Both the position numbers and the translations under genes were made by a program. Below the pieces are notes generated by a model that was given only the letters and a program-made list of their open reading frames with translations, had not been told where the DNA came from and did not search any database. A stretch of DNA of 64,000 nucleotides from Microbacterium hydrocarbonoxydans (GTDB taxonomy: Bacteria > Actinomycetota > Actinomycetes > Actinomycetales > Microbacteriaceae), in assembly GCF_023715885.1 (NCBI RefSeq), contig NZ_JAMBOY010000004.1, positions 1 to 64,000 on the forward strand. The letters are read 5' to 3'. Positions 17,549-26,275 of the stretch are shown piece by piece. The number at the start of each line of letters is the position of its first letter. Positions within the stretch are counted from its first letter, which is position 1.

Positions 17549-17989
17549 GTGACTCTCGACGAAGACGCCAGACTCCGCGAACTCGTCGTCATGCGCAGGG
17601 TACGCGACCGCATCGACAGGGAGTACGCGAAGCCCCTCGACGTCGAGGCGCTTGCACGCGGAGTGCACATGTCTGCCGGTCACCTCAGCCGACGATTCCG
17701 TGATGCCTATGGCGAGTCGCCGTACTCATACCTCATGACCCGGAGAATCGAACGCGCCATGGCGCTGCTGCGCCGCGGCGATCTCACCGTGACCGAGGTG
17801 TGCTTCGAGGTCGGCTGCTCGTCGCTCGGCACCTTCAGCACTCGCTTCACCGAGCTGGTGGGTGTCTCACCCCGGGTGTACCGTGAACGCGCCGCCAACG
17901 TCGACGGCATCCCGACCTTCCAGGCCAAGCAGGTCATCCGACCGATCAGGAATCAAGAAGCACCCCGCACCGACGCGAACCTAGCCTGA
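17549..17989 (+). CDS. AraC family transcriptional regulator
   Basis: A 146-residue regulator consisting almost only of the AraC DNA-binding domain, with two helix-turn-helix units (residues 30-75 and 82-125: VEALARGVHMSAGHLSRRF and VTEVCFEVGCSSLGTFSTRF). It has no sugar-binding or other effector domain. The start is uncertain: GTG at 17549 has the -10 spacing, while an in-frame ATG at 17477 would add 24 residues. It lies 4 bases ahead of a VOC gene and almost certainly controls the cassette that follows. Confidence 0.85.
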   Translation: MTLDEDARLRELVVMRRVRDRIDREYAKPLDVEALARGVHMSAGHLSRRFRDAYGESPYSYLMTRRIERAMALLRRGDLTVTEVCFEVGCSSLGTFSTRFTELVGVSPRVYRERAANVDGIPTFQAKQVIRPIRNQEAPRTDANLA

Positions 17990-17993
17990 ACGC

Positions 17994-18404
17994 ATGAACA
18001 TCAGCATCCACTACGCATTCCTTCCGCACACGGATGCCGAGGCGGCCCTCGGCTTCTACCGCGACGCCCTCGGATTCGAGGTGCGAGGCGACGTCGGCTA
18101 CGACGGGCTCCGCTGGCTCACGGTCGGACCCGAAGGCCAGCCGGGGACGTCGATCGTGCTGCACCCGCCTGCCACCGACCCCGGACTCACGGACGATGAA
18201 CGCCGCACCATCAACGAACTGATCGCCAAAGGAAGCTACGGCGCGCTCACTCTCGCGAGCGATGATCTCGACGGCTTGTTCGAGCGACTCGTCGAGAAGG
18301 GCGCCGATGTCGTTCAGGAGCCGATGGACCAGCCGTACGGCGTCCGCGACTGCGCCTTCCGCGATCCCGCAGGCAACCTGCTCCGTATCAACCAGGCAGG
18401 CTGA
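17994..18404 (+). CDS. VOC (glyoxalase/bleomycin-resistance fold) protein
   Basis: A 136-residue protein with the vicinal-oxygen-chelate fold: two beta-alpha-beta-beta-beta modules, beginning HYAFLPHTDAEAALGFYRD and ending FRDPAGNLLRI. Such proteins bind metal and act on, or sequester, small molecules including glyoxalase substrates and bleomycin-like drugs. It is sandwiched between the AraC regulator (4 bases) and the UvrA-like ATPase (25 bases), a grouping that suggests a detoxification or resistance unit. Its substrate is not predictable. Confidence 0.88.
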   Translation: MNISIHYAFLPHTDAEAALGFYRDALGFEVRGDVGYDGLRWLTVGPEGQPGTSIVLHPPATDPGLTDDERRTINELIAKGSYGALTLASDDLDGLFERLVEKGADVVQEPMDQPYGVRDCAFRDPAGNLLRINQAG

Positions 18405-18429
18405 GCCTGCCCGACCGTTCGAGGAACCC

Positions 18430-20778
18430 ATGACCCACGCCGCCGACGCCCACGACCTCATCCGCGTGCAGGGCGCACGCGAGAACAACCTGAAGGAAGT
18501 CAGCGTCGACATCCCGAAACGACGCCTGACCGTGTTCACCGGCGTCTCCGGCTCGGGGAAGAGCTCGCTGGTCTTCGACACCATCGCCGCCGAGTCGCGG
18601 CGCATGATCGACGAGACGTACAGCGCCTTCGTGCAGGGGTTCATGCCGTCGGTGCCCCGGCCCGACGTGGACGTGCTCGAGGGGCTGACCACGGCGATCA
18701 TCGTCGACCAAGAGCGACTGGGCGCGAATCCGCGGTCGACCGTGGGCACCGTGACGGATGCCAACGCGATGCTGCGCATCCTGTTCAGCAAGCTGGGGCA
18801 GCCGTACATCGGCGGACCGACCGCGTTCTCGTTCAACATCCCGACGCAAAGGGCCAGCGGGGTGATGACCGGTCCGGGCGGGGAGAAGAAGATCGTCAAG
18901 GAGGCGATCTACCTCGGCGGCATGTGTCCGCGATGCGAGGGCAGGGGAGCGGTCTCCGACCTCGATCTCTCGCAGATCGTCGATGAGTCGAAGTCGCTCG
19001 ACGAGGGGGCCATCATGGTCCCCGGGTACACGGCCGACGGATGGATGGTGAAGGGCTTCTCACAGTCGGGCTTCTATCCGGGCGACAAGCCGATCGCGGA
19101 GTTCACGGAGAAGCAGAGGCACCTGTTCCTGTACGGGGAGGTGACGAAGGTCAAGATCTCCGGGATCAACATGACCTACGAGGGTCTGATCCCGAAGATC
19201 ACGAAGTCGATGCTGTCGAAGGACCTGGACGCCCTGCAACCGCACGTCCGGGCCTTCGTCGAACGGGTCGCGACGTTCGCCACGTGCCCGGAGTGCGACG
19301 GCACCCGTCTCACAGAGGGGGCGCGGTCGTCGAAGATCGACGGCATCAGCATCGCCGATGCCTGTCGCATGCAGGTGACCGACCTCGCGGAGTGGGTGCG
19401 CGGACTCGATCTCCCCGGTGCCGGACCGCTGCTTGAGGCGCTGCAGGCCAATCTCGACGCGTTCGTCACGCTCGGACTCGGCTATCTGAGCCTGGAGCGC
19501 CCGTCCGGCACGCTGTCGGGCGGAGAAGCGCAGCGGATCAAGATGCTGCGGCACCTCGGGTCCTCGCTCACCGACGTCACGTACGTATTCGACGAGCCGA
19601 CCATCGGGCTCCACCCCCACGACATCCAACGGATGAACAGCCTGCTGCTGAGGCTGCGGGACAAGGGCAACACCGTGCTCGTGGTGGAGCACAAGCCCGA
19701 GACGATCGCGATCGGCGACCACGTGGTGGACCTCGGTCCCGGCGCGGGAAGCGCCGGAGGAGAGATCTGCTTCGAGGGCACCGTCGAGGGGCTGCGGTCC
19801 AGCGGCACGCGCACGGGATCGCACCTCGATGACCGCGCGCAGCTGAAGGGGACCGTCCGAGAGAGGTCGGGGGTCATCGAGATCCGCGGTGCGACGGAGA
19901 ACAACCTGCAGGATGTCGACGTCGACATCCCCACCGGAGTGCTCACCGTCATCACCGGGGTCGCCGGATCGGGCAAGAGCTCGCTCATCCACGGCTCGGT
20001 GTCGAAGCGCGACGGCGTCGTCTCGATCGATCAGTCGGCGATCAAGGGTTCTCGGCGCAGCAACCCCGCCACCTATACCGGCCTGCTGGAGCCGATCCGC
20101 AAGGCCTTCGCCAAGGCGAACGGCGTGAAGCCCGCGCTTTTCAGCGCGAACTCAGAGGGGGCGTGCCCCACCTGCAAGGGGGCCGGCGTGATCATCACCG
20201 AGCTCGGGTTCATGGACACCATCGAGACTCCGTGCGAGGACTGCGGCGGCAAGCGCTTCCAGGCCGCCGTGCTGGAGTACAAGCTCGGGGGCAAGGACAT
20301 CACCGAGGTGCTCGACCTGCCCGTCTCGGAGGCCAGGGCGTTCTTCTCCGACGGGGAGGCGAAGCTGCCGGCCGCTGCGGCGGTCCTCGGGCGGCTGGAG
20401 GACGTGGGACTCGGCTATCTCGCCCTCGGACAGCCTCTGTCGACCCTGTCGGGTGGCGAGCGTCAGCGCATCAAGCTGGCGATCCAGATGGGGGAGAAGG
20501 GCGACGTCTACGTTCTCGACGAGCCCACGACCGGGCTGCACCTGGCGGACGTGCAGAACATTCTCGGGCTGCTCGACCGGCTCGTCGAATCAGGCAAGAC
20601 CGTCATCGTCATCGAGCACCACCAGGCCGTCATGGCTCACGCCGACTGGATCGTCGACATCGGCCCAGGGGCCGGGCACGACGGCGGGCGCGTGGTGTTC
20701 GAAGGAACCCCCGCCGACCTGGTCGCGTCACGGTCGACCCTCACGGGCGAGCATCTGGCCGAGTACGTCGGCGCCTGA
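18430..20778 (+). CDS. Short UvrA-like ABC ATPase (UvrA2/DrrC type)
   Basis: A 782-residue soluble double ABC ATPase. Both nucleotide-binding halves are intact: Walker [10 protein letters not shown] and GVAGSGKSS, signatures [10 protein letters not shown] and [10 protein letters not shown], Walker B VFDEPT and VLDEPT. Four CxxC pairs (CPRC, CPEC, CPTC, CEDC) form zinc modules. Housekeeping UvrA has about 950 residues; the missing length fits loss of the UvrB-binding region, so it probably does not replace UvrA in excision repair. Relatives sit in antibiotic clusters and protect against DNA-binding drugs. ATG at 18430 has GAGGAACCC upstream. Confidence 0.88.
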   Translation: MTHAADAHDLIRVQGARENNLKEVSVDIPKRRLTVFTGVSGSGKSSLVFDTIAAESRRMIDETYSAFVQGFMPSVPRPDVDVLEGLTTAIIVDQERLGANPRSTVGTVTDANAMLRILFSKLGQPYIGGPTAFSFNIPTQRASGVMTGPGGEKKIVKEAIYLGGMCPRCEGRGAVSDLDLSQIVDESKSLDEGAIMVPGYTADGWMVKGFSQSGFYPGDKPIAEFTEKQRHLFLYGEVTKVKISGINMTYEGLIPKITKSMLSKDLDALQPHVRAFVERVATFATCPECDGTRLTEGARSSKIDGISIADACRMQVTDLAEWVRGLDLPGAGPLLEALQANLDAFVTLGLGYLSLERPSGTLSGGEAQRIKMLRHLGSSLTDVTYVFDEPTIGLHPHDIQRMNSLLLRLRDKGNTVLVVEHKPETIAIGDHVVDLGPGAGSAGGEICFEGTVEGLRSSGTRTGSHLDDRAQLKGTVRERSGVIEIRGATENNLQDVDVDIPTGVLTVITGVAGSGKSSLIHGSVSKRDGVVSIDQSAIKGSRRSNPATYTGLLEPIRKAFAKANGVKPALFSANSEGACPTCKGAGVIITELGFMDTIETPCEDCGGKRFQAAVLEYKLGGKDITEVLDLPVSEARAFFSDGEAKLPAAAAVLGRLEDVGLGYLALGQPLSTLSGGERQRIKLAIQMGEKGDVYVLDEPTTGLHLADVQNILGLLDRLVESGKTVIVIEHHQAVMAHADWIVDIGPGAGHDGGRVVFEGTPADLVASRSTLTGEHLAEYVGA

Positions 20779-20797
20779 ATCCGGAGAAGGAGAACCG

Positions 20798-21454
20798 ATG
20801 TCCCTGGTGCGGGTGCACAACTTCACCATCTCGCTCGACGGCTACGGAGCAGGGGAGGGGCAGACCCTCGAGGCGCCCTTCGGGCATGCGGGCTCCCGAC
20901 TCATGCAGTGGGCCTTCGGGACGCGCACGTTCCGACGCATGGGGCTTCCGGGAGATGGACCAGGATCCGAGGGAGTCGACGATTCGTTCGCACGACGCTG
21001 GAGCGAGGGGATCGGCGTCGAGATCATGGGACGCAATAAGTTCGGTCCGCAGCGGGGATCGTGGACTGACGACGACTGGAAAGGCTGGTGGGGTGACGAG
21101 CCGCCGTTCCATACGCCGGTGATCGTCCTCACGCACCACCCGCGGGACCCGATTCCGATGGAAGGTGGAACGACCTTCCACTTTCTGGATGCCGAACCGT
21201 CCGAGGCACTCCGCCGAGCTCGGGAGCTCGCGGGAGACGCAGACGTGAGGATCGGTGGCGGCGTCGACACGGTGCGACAGTTCCTCGCCGCCGACCTCAT
21301 CGACCGTATGCATCTGGTCGTCGCGCCGATCGTTCTCGGACGAGGTGAGCGTCTGTGGGATGGGCTGGAGGGGCTCGAGGAGCGCTTCGATATCGAGGCC
21401 ACCCCGTCACCTCTCGGTGTCGTACACCTGAACTTCACCCGGCGAGGGCGCTGA
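20798..21454 (+). CDS. Dihydrofolate reductase-like (RibD C-terminal domain) protein
   Basis: A 218-residue NADPH-binding reductase of the DHFR/RibD_C family. It starts VRVHNFTISLDGYGAG, has IMGRNKFGP, and the conserved late segments RIGGGVDTVRQFLAADLIDRMHL and APIVLGRGERLW. Members are reductases of folate, riboflavin precursors or unknown substrates; this is not FolA. A strong GAGAAGGAG precedes the ATG. It is the last gene of the AraC-VOC-UvrA2 cassette. Its 3' end overlaps the convergent methyltransferase gene by 20 bases. Confidence 0.85.
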   Translation: MSLVRVHNFTISLDGYGAGEGQTLEAPFGHAGSRLMQWAFGTRTFRRMGLPGDGPGSEGVDDSFARRWSEGIGVEIMGRNKFGPQRGSWTDDDWKGWWGDEPPFHTPVIVLTHHPRDPIPMEGGTTFHFLDAEPSEALRRARELAGDADVRIGGGVDTVRQFLAADLIDRMHLVVAPIVLGRGERLWDGLEGLEERFDIEATPSPLGVVHLNFTRRGR

Positions 21455-22316
21455 GAGGCGGTACCTCAGTCGCGATCTTTCGGGCGACGATCGTGAACGT
21501 GCTCGGAACCAGGGCGCGCTCGGATTCGGGCCAGGCGTATCCGCCGGGGACCTCGACCATGCGCGGGCTGAATCGCCAGGGGAGTGTGCGGCCCTCGTCG
21601 AAATGCACGAGACGGAGTCCTGCGCCGAGCAGTGCGCCGAGGATCTCGGACAGCGGGTGCGGCCACTCGTAGGTGCGAGCGTGGGCGACGGTACCCTCGC
21701 CAGCATAGGTCGACGCGTCATCCCATTGCTGCGCATGGCCATCGCCGAAGTACGGGTATCGGATGGTCAGTCCCGGTGCGCTCTCATCCAGTGCATAGAG
21801 AGACGGGTGCCCGTCGCGGATGAAGAATGTGCCACCTTCCCTCAGCAACCCGGAGATCTGTTCGGCCCATCGATCGAGGTCGTCGAGCCAGCAGATCGTG
21901 CCAATGCTGGTATAGACCACGTCGAAGTCGCCGCTCACGGCGGCGCGGGCGTCGAGCACGTCGGTGTGCACCCAGGTGGCGGTGATGCCTGACCGTCGCG
22001 CGAGTTCCGCGCCGGCGGTCAGAGCGGGTTCCGAGAAGTCCACACCGGTGACTCGCGCGCCGGCTCGCGCCAGCGAGATCGTGTCCGTGCCGATGTGACA
22101 TTGCAAGTGGCAGAGATCGAGCCCAGACAGACCGCCGGTCGGCAGGAATCGTTCCAGCACGGGGAGATCTGCGCGGACGACGTCGCTGAGATGCGATGGG
22201 TCATCGAACGCTTCGAGCCCGTAGGCGATCTGATGCAGAGGCACTCGGTCGTCCCAGTTCTGCTGGTTGGCGGTGCGGGCGTCAGCCCACGTCACGTCTA
22301 CGGAATCACCGTTCAC
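21435..22316 (-). CDS. Class I SAM-dependent methyltransferase
   Basis: A 293-residue methyltransferase. The SAM motif I is GLDLCHLQCHIGTDTISLA (Gly-rich loop with Cys/Gln variants), the acidic residue is in VTGVDFSEPAL, and VYTSIGTICWLDDLDRWAE corresponds to motif IV onwards. The family with LQCHIGTDT acts on small molecules. Substrate is unknown. Start is GTG at 22316, with a -10 box 6 bases upstream. It overlaps the convergent reductase gene for 20 bases at its 3' end and diverges from the unknown gene at 22414. Confidence 0.86.
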   Translation of the reverse strand: MNGDSVDVTWADARTANQQNWDDRVPLHQIAYGLEAFDDPSHLSDVVRADLPVLERFLPTGGLSGLDLCHLQCHIGTDTISLARAGARVTGVDFSEPALTAGAELARRSGITATWVHTDVLDARAAVSGDFDVVYTSIGTICWLDDLDRWAEQISGLLREGGTFFIRDGHPSLYALDESAPGLTIRYPYFGDGHAQQWDDASTYAGEGTVAHARTYEWPHPLSEILGALLGAGLRLVHFDEGRTLPWRFSPRMVEVPGGYAWPESERALVPSTFTIVARKIATEVPPLSALAG

Positions 22317-22322
22317 AGCCCG

Positions 22323-22328
22323 AGCCTA
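22323..22328 (-). promoter_or_regulatory. -10 box TAGGCT, leaderless promoter of the methyltransferase
   Basis: On the minus strand TAGGCT is followed by 6 bases and then the GTG at 22316. Confidence 0.6.
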
Positions 22329-22359
22329 TCGATCCGCGTGCGCGAACAAAGAGTAACCG

Positions 22360-22373
22360 ATAATGCACATTAT
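22360..22373. promoter_or_regulatory. AT-rich palindrome, candidate operator
   Basis: ATAATG-CA-CATTAT is a perfect 6+6 inverted repeat and one of the most AT-rich short stretches in the window. It lies about 48-50 bases upstream of both predicted start points of the divergent pair, a typical activator or shared-operator position. Confidence 0.45.
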
Positions 22374-22401
22374 GTCAGATCAGCGAGAACCGACACATGA
22401 C

Positions 22402-22407
22402 TAGGCT
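22402..22407 (+). promoter_or_regulatory. -10 box TAGGCT, leaderless promoter of the unknown gene
   Basis: TAGGCT ends 6 bases before the ATG at 22414, mirroring the box of the divergent methyltransferase gene. Confidence 0.6.
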
Positions 22408-22413
22408 CGATCC

Positions 22414-23256
22414 ATGCTTCGCCCCCGCTCCCTCGAACTCCACGTCGACCGGGACAGCGTCGCCATGGGCGACGACGTCGTCTCGCACGCCGGCGTGGTC
22501 TCCGTCCCGCGAGGAACGGTGCTCAGCGCGGCCATTGAACGATCCTCACCCGAGATCGAGTCTCCCGGATGGTCCTGGGTCGCTGTCGTCGACGGTGTGA
22601 CCTCAGCTGTGTGGTCCATCGATCACGGTGTGCAACTGGTCGTCGCTGACCGGAAGCTCACGCGCGGACCGGTCGACGTCTTCTTCCGCTACTTCGCACA
22701 GATCGACCCGGCGTGGCTGTTCGACCGCCTCGCGCGCGGCGAGCGACCCGACCGGAGGGCGCTGGACGAAGAGTATGCGCCGATCGCGCGCGAGAAGTAC
22801 CGGGCAGAGCTGCGTCGCCGGGAACGCGAGCTCGACGGACGGCTGCTGAGCACCGCCTGCGTCGAAGCACTTCGCCGGCTCGGGGCCGACATCACGCTGC
22901 ACGCCGATGTCGCCTGCGAGTTCACCCACGGCGATGACGACTGGGTCGTGCGTCGCGCCGACACCATGTTCCAGGTCTTCCGCGGGGGCGGTGGGCCGAT
23001 CGCCTCGCTCCGACCCCACGCATTCGGCGAGGCGTGGCTCGTCGGGATGGTCGGCGCGGCCGTTCGCGCCGCGAAAGGGTGGGAAGCCCTCCCCGACGCC
23101 CACGTCTCCCCCGACCTCGAACTCAGCCGGTCCGGTGAGCGGTGGATCTCGAGCGGAGCGACGGTCGTGCAGGTGCACTCCGAGCTCGCCGCTTGTGTCG
23201 CACAGCTCGCCCACGGGCGTTCCGTCTCTCAGATGCTCGAGGTGTTCGAGGTCTAA
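22414..23256 (+). CDS. Hypothetical protein
   Basis: I do not recognise this 280-residue protein. It has no signal peptide or membrane segment. Residues 85-145 contain a charged helical stretch (EEYAPIAREKYRAELRRRERELDG) flanked by mixed alpha/beta sequence, and a Gly run (FRGGGGP) lies near residue 195. The composition and codon pattern match its neighbours, so it appears native. It has its own leaderless promoter and diverges from a methyltransferase across a 97-base region with a palindrome, which hints at shared control. It ends 43 bases before an MFS gene. Confidence 0.75.
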   Translation: MLRPRSLELHVDRDSVAMGDDVVSHAGVVSVPRGTVLSAAIERSSPEIESPGWSWVAVVDGVTSAVWSIDHGVQLVVADRKLTRGPVDVFFRYFAQIDPAWLFDRLARGERPDRRALDEEYAPIAREKYRAELRRRERELDGRLLSTACVEALRRLGADITLHADVACEFTHGDDDWVVRRADTMFQVFRGGGGPIASLRPHAFGEAWLVGMVGAAVRAAKGWEALPDAHVSPDLELSRSGERWISSGATVVQVHSELAACVAQLAHGRSVSQMLEVFEV

Positions 23257-23287
23257 GGTGGCGATCGGAGCCGTCCCCGACCAGGAG

Positions 23288-23293
23288 TAGCGT
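23288..23293 (+). promoter_or_regulatory. -10 box TAGCGT, leaderless promoter of the MFS gene
   Basis: TAGCGT ends 6 bases before the GTG at 23300. Confidence 0.58.
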
Positions 23294-23299
23294 GGAGGG

Positions 23300-24625
23300 G
23301 TGACGTCGGCTGCCCTCTCCCCCGCTTCGAGCCCGGGGTGGAAGGCCTGGCTGATCTGGTCGGTGGGTGTCGCCGCCTACGTCCTCGCGATCACGAACCG
23401 CACGTCTCTCGGCGCAGTCGGCGTCGACGCGGCCGATCGATTCATGGCAGATGCCTCCACGCTTGCGCTCTTCGCCGTGGTGCAGCTCGCGGTCTACGGC
23501 GGAATGCAGATCCCCATCGGCATCCTGCTCGATCGCTACGGCTCCCGGCCGATCATGACGGCGGGCATGCTGCTCATGGCTCTGGGGCAGCTGACGATGG
23601 CCCTCTCCCCCAGCATCGGCATCGCGATCTTCGCCCGTATCCTGCTCGGCGCAGGCGACGCTGCCGTGTTTCCGGCCGTCCTGCGCCTCGTGGCCACCTG
23701 GTTCCCTGCGCAGCGCGGCCCGATCATGGTGCAGTTCACGGGGATCATCGGGCAAGCCGGTCAGCTCATCGCCCTCGTACCGCTTGCCGCACTGCTGCAC
23801 GCGACGACGTGGACCGTGACGTTCGGAAGCATCGCGGGCCTGGGGGCTCTCTTCACGGTGCTCGTGGCGGTCGTCATCCGCAATCACCCGCCGGAGCGGG
23901 ATGCCGATGTCTCCGTCAACACCGACACCGGCGTGGTGCGGGTGGTCACATCCGCGATCGACACCGGCGTCGGCATCCGCGCCGCATGGGCGCACCCCGG
24001 CACGCGTCTCGCCTTCTGGTCGCACTTCACGACGCCCTTCGCGGGCACGGCGTTCATCCTGCTCTGGGGCATGCCGTTCCTCACCGCGGCGCAGGGACTC
24101 GACACGTCCCACGCCGCCGGCATCATCTCGGTCTACGTCGTCGCCGGAATGGCGCTGGGGCCGGTCATCGGAGAGCTGTCGCGTCGGTTGCCGAACCAGC
24201 GCTCCTATGCGCTCGTCCTCCCCGCCGTGGCCCTGCAGATCATCGCGTGGACGACCGTGATCGCGCTTCCCGGGCCGGCCCCGGTCTGGCTGCTCTACGT
24301 GCTGGCGGTGGCGCTGGCCACGGGCGGTCCCGCCAGCATGATCGCGTTCGACCACGCGCGCACTCACAACCCCACGCACCGCCTGAGCACCGCGACCGGT
24401 GTGACGAACGCGGGCGGCTTCATCGCCGCACTGATCGCGATCTTCCTGATCGGTCTCGCGCTCGATCTGCAGGGCGCGGGTACGCCCGAGACGTACTCGC
24501 TGGAGGCGTTCCGCGTCGCGTTCCTGATGCCGATCCCGCTCTGGCTCGTCGGCATGACGTTCATCCTCATCGAGCGCAAGCGCACCCGCATCCGGATGGG
24601 TCTGGATCCCGAACGTCGCCGCTGA
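23300..24625 (+). CDS. MFS transporter
   Basis: A 441-residue major facilitator with about twelve membrane helices split by a central loop (residues 195-225). Motif A in loop 2-3 reads GILLDRYGSRPIMTAG. NRTSLGAVGVDAADRF in helix 1 and the absence of sugar-porter signatures point to the anion/organic-acid or nitrate-like branches, but the substrate is unclear. It starts with GTG and has a leaderless promoter. The convergent arginase-like gene ends 14 bases after it, with no hairpin between. Confidence 0.86.
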   Translation: MTSAALSPASSPGWKAWLIWSVGVAAYVLAITNRTSLGAVGVDAADRFMADASTLALFAVVQLAVYGGMQIPIGILLDRYGSRPIMTAGMLLMALGQLTMALSPSIGIAIFARILLGAGDAAVFPAVLRLVATWFPAQRGPIMVQFTGIIGQAGQLIALVPLAALLHATTWTVTFGSIAGLGALFTVLVAVVIRNHPPERDADVSVNTDTGVVRVVTSAIDTGVGIRAAWAHPGTRLAFWSHFTTPFAGTAFILLWGMPFLTAAQGLDTSHAAGIISVYVVAGMALGPVIGELSRRLPNQRSYALVLPAVALQIIAWTTVIALPGPAPVWLLYVLAVALATGGPASMIAFDHARTHNPTHRLSTATGVTNAGGFIAALIAIFLIGLALDLQGAGTPETYSLEAFRVAFLMPIPLWLVGMTFILIERKRTRIRMGLDPERRR

Positions 24626-24639
24626 GGGCCGCGCCCGTC

Positions 24640-25452
24640 TCAGCGGAGCAGGTGCTGAAACGTCTCGATGATGAGTTCGAGGCTGACTCGCTCCGGCACC
24701 TCGGCGTCGCCTGCTTCGAACTCCGCCAGTTCGACGCCCTTCACGGCGTCGAACGGCAGAGCGGCGAAGATCGCCGCGATCTGGTGCGGCAGCAGGCCGT
24801 CGCCGACACGGTAGGCAGCGGGAATGTACCCCGGTTCGAGCACGTCCCAGTCGACGTGGATCCATACCGGACGGCCGTCTACGAGTTCGAGCACGCGCGC
24901 CGGGGTGCTGTCCGCCGGAGCGAGCACCGTCGCTCCCGAATCCGCGAGGAGCTCGGCCTCGGCCGGATCGATGTCCCGTCCCCCGACGATCACGACGCGC
25001 GACGGATCGATCCCCGCGCCGTGCCCGCCGTCCCAGAGACCACTCGCGGCGGCGAGCACCATCCCGCCCAGGTACCCGGACTCGGTGGTGTCCGGGGTGT
25101 TGAAGTCACCGTGTGCATCGATCCAGAGCACGACCGCATCGGGATACCGCTCGGCGACGGTGGGCAGAGTGCCGAGGCTCGCGGCGCACGTGTTCGTGGC
25201 GAGCAGGGGCACCCGACCCCCATCGATGGCAGCGCTCACGGCATCCCGGAGTCCGTGCAGCGTCTCTTCGGCCTCGGGTAGCGCGCTCGTCCAGTCGTCG
25301 GTCCTCGACGCGCTCGGAGAGCCGATCGTCTGCGGCGCCGTGCCGAGGAACTCGGCGAGCCGCTCTCCCACGAGACGAGCGCCCACGAGCGCGCCATCCG
25401 TGCGATCGGCGACGCGGCCCTGGGAGACTATGAGCGAGAAGCGGGAGGTCAT
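24640..25452 (-). CDS. Arginase/agmatinase-family protein with incomplete metal site
   Basis: A 270-residue ureohydrolase-fold protein. The second metal motif is intact (D112-A-H114-G-D116) and the last has D201 and D203 in HVDWDVLEPG. The first motif, normally GGDH with a metal-binding His, reads LLATNTCAASLG with Cys89 in the region. One manganese ligand is thus missing or replaced, so true arginase activity is doubtful. A different hydrolase activity within the family is likely. GAGAGG precedes the ATG at 25452. Confidence 0.78.
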   Translation of the reverse strand: MTSRFSLIVSQGRVADRTDGALVGARLVGERLAEFLGTAPQTIGSPSASRTDDWTSALPEAEETLHGLRDAVSAAIDGGRVPLLATNTCAASLGTLPTVAERYPDAVVLWIDAHGDFNTPDTTESGYLGGMVLAAASGLWDGGHGAGIDPSRVVIVGGRDIDPAEAELLADSGATVLAPADSTPARVLELVDGRPVWIHVDWDVLEPGYIPAAYRVGDGLLPHQIAAIFAALPFDAVKGVELAEFEAGDAEVPERVSLELIIETFQHLLR

Positions 25453-25521
25453 CCTCTCAGCTTCGCACCCATCCCGTATACCGGGCAAAACGGCGCCTCG
25501 GCCGTCCCTTGTCGGCCCGAG

Positions 25522-26275
25522 TCAGCGCTGAGAACGGCGCAGCGGTGTCCAGCCGAAAGGGATCGGACCGTCCGAGAACGACCGCTCTCGATCGTCTTGC
25601 GCCGACCAGCCCTGGGCAGCTCCCGGGCGGTCGAACTCGCCTCGCGCGACTCGGAACCCGATGTCGTCCTGGGCTGTGCGGGGAGACCCGCCGCGGCGCA
25701 CGGAGGCCCGGACGCTCCAGGCCTCATCGGCGAACCCGCCCCCGCGGAAGACCCGGTAGTCGCCGTACCGCTCAGGATCGAGCAGGTCCCAGCACCACTC
25801 CCACGTGTTCCCGAGCGTGTCGAACAACCCGAAGAGGTTCGGGAGCTTGCCGCCGACGTCGCGTGGTGCGCGGATGCCGTCGGCACTCGTCCACGCGGCA
25901 TCCGAGAGTGACGCGTAGTGCGGTCCGACCGATCCCGCGGCAGGCGTATTCCCACTCCGCCTCGGTGGGCAGCCGGTACCCGCCCGCAGTGACGTCCCAC
26001 TCGACGTCCTCACCGTCGAAGTGGTACACCGGATCGAGCCCCTCCCACTCGGATGCCGCGTTGCAGAAGTGCACGGCCCGAAACCAGCTCACGTCGACGG
26101 CCGGGCGCCGAGGATGCCGCGACGGCACAGGAAGGATCTCCGCCAGCTGCTCCTCGGTCACAGCGAACACGCCGATCTCGAAGCTCTCCAGTTCCACGGT
26201 GCGCTCTGCCTTGCGTCGCGCGTCGTGCAGCGTCACCCGCCCCTGCGACAGGCTCCGCATCTCGATATCGGTCAC
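25522..26275 (-). pseudogene. SUMF1/formylglycine-generating-enzyme-like gene with a frameshift
   Basis: Two reading frames encode successive parts of one SUMF1-type (C-type-lectin fold) domain. The first runs from GTG at 26275 through TAGGYRLPTEAEWEYACR; the second resumes at AGSVGPHYASLSDAAWT and ends RVFRGGGFADEAW...DDIGFRVAR. The break is at 25936-25939 in a CGCGG run, and a 2-base deletion explains it: the gene is 754 bases, and restoring 2 gives 756, or 251 residues plus stop. The two Cys that formylglycine-generating enzymes use near RGG are absent, so the intact form was probably not such an enzyme. It overlaps the SGNH stop (GTGA). A sequencing error is possible. Confidence 0.75.

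Noticed and set aside
25522..26275. A functional formylglycine-generating enzyme that would activate a sulfatase
   Set aside because: The gene is frameshifted, the catalytic Cys pair is absent, and no sulfatase is nearby.
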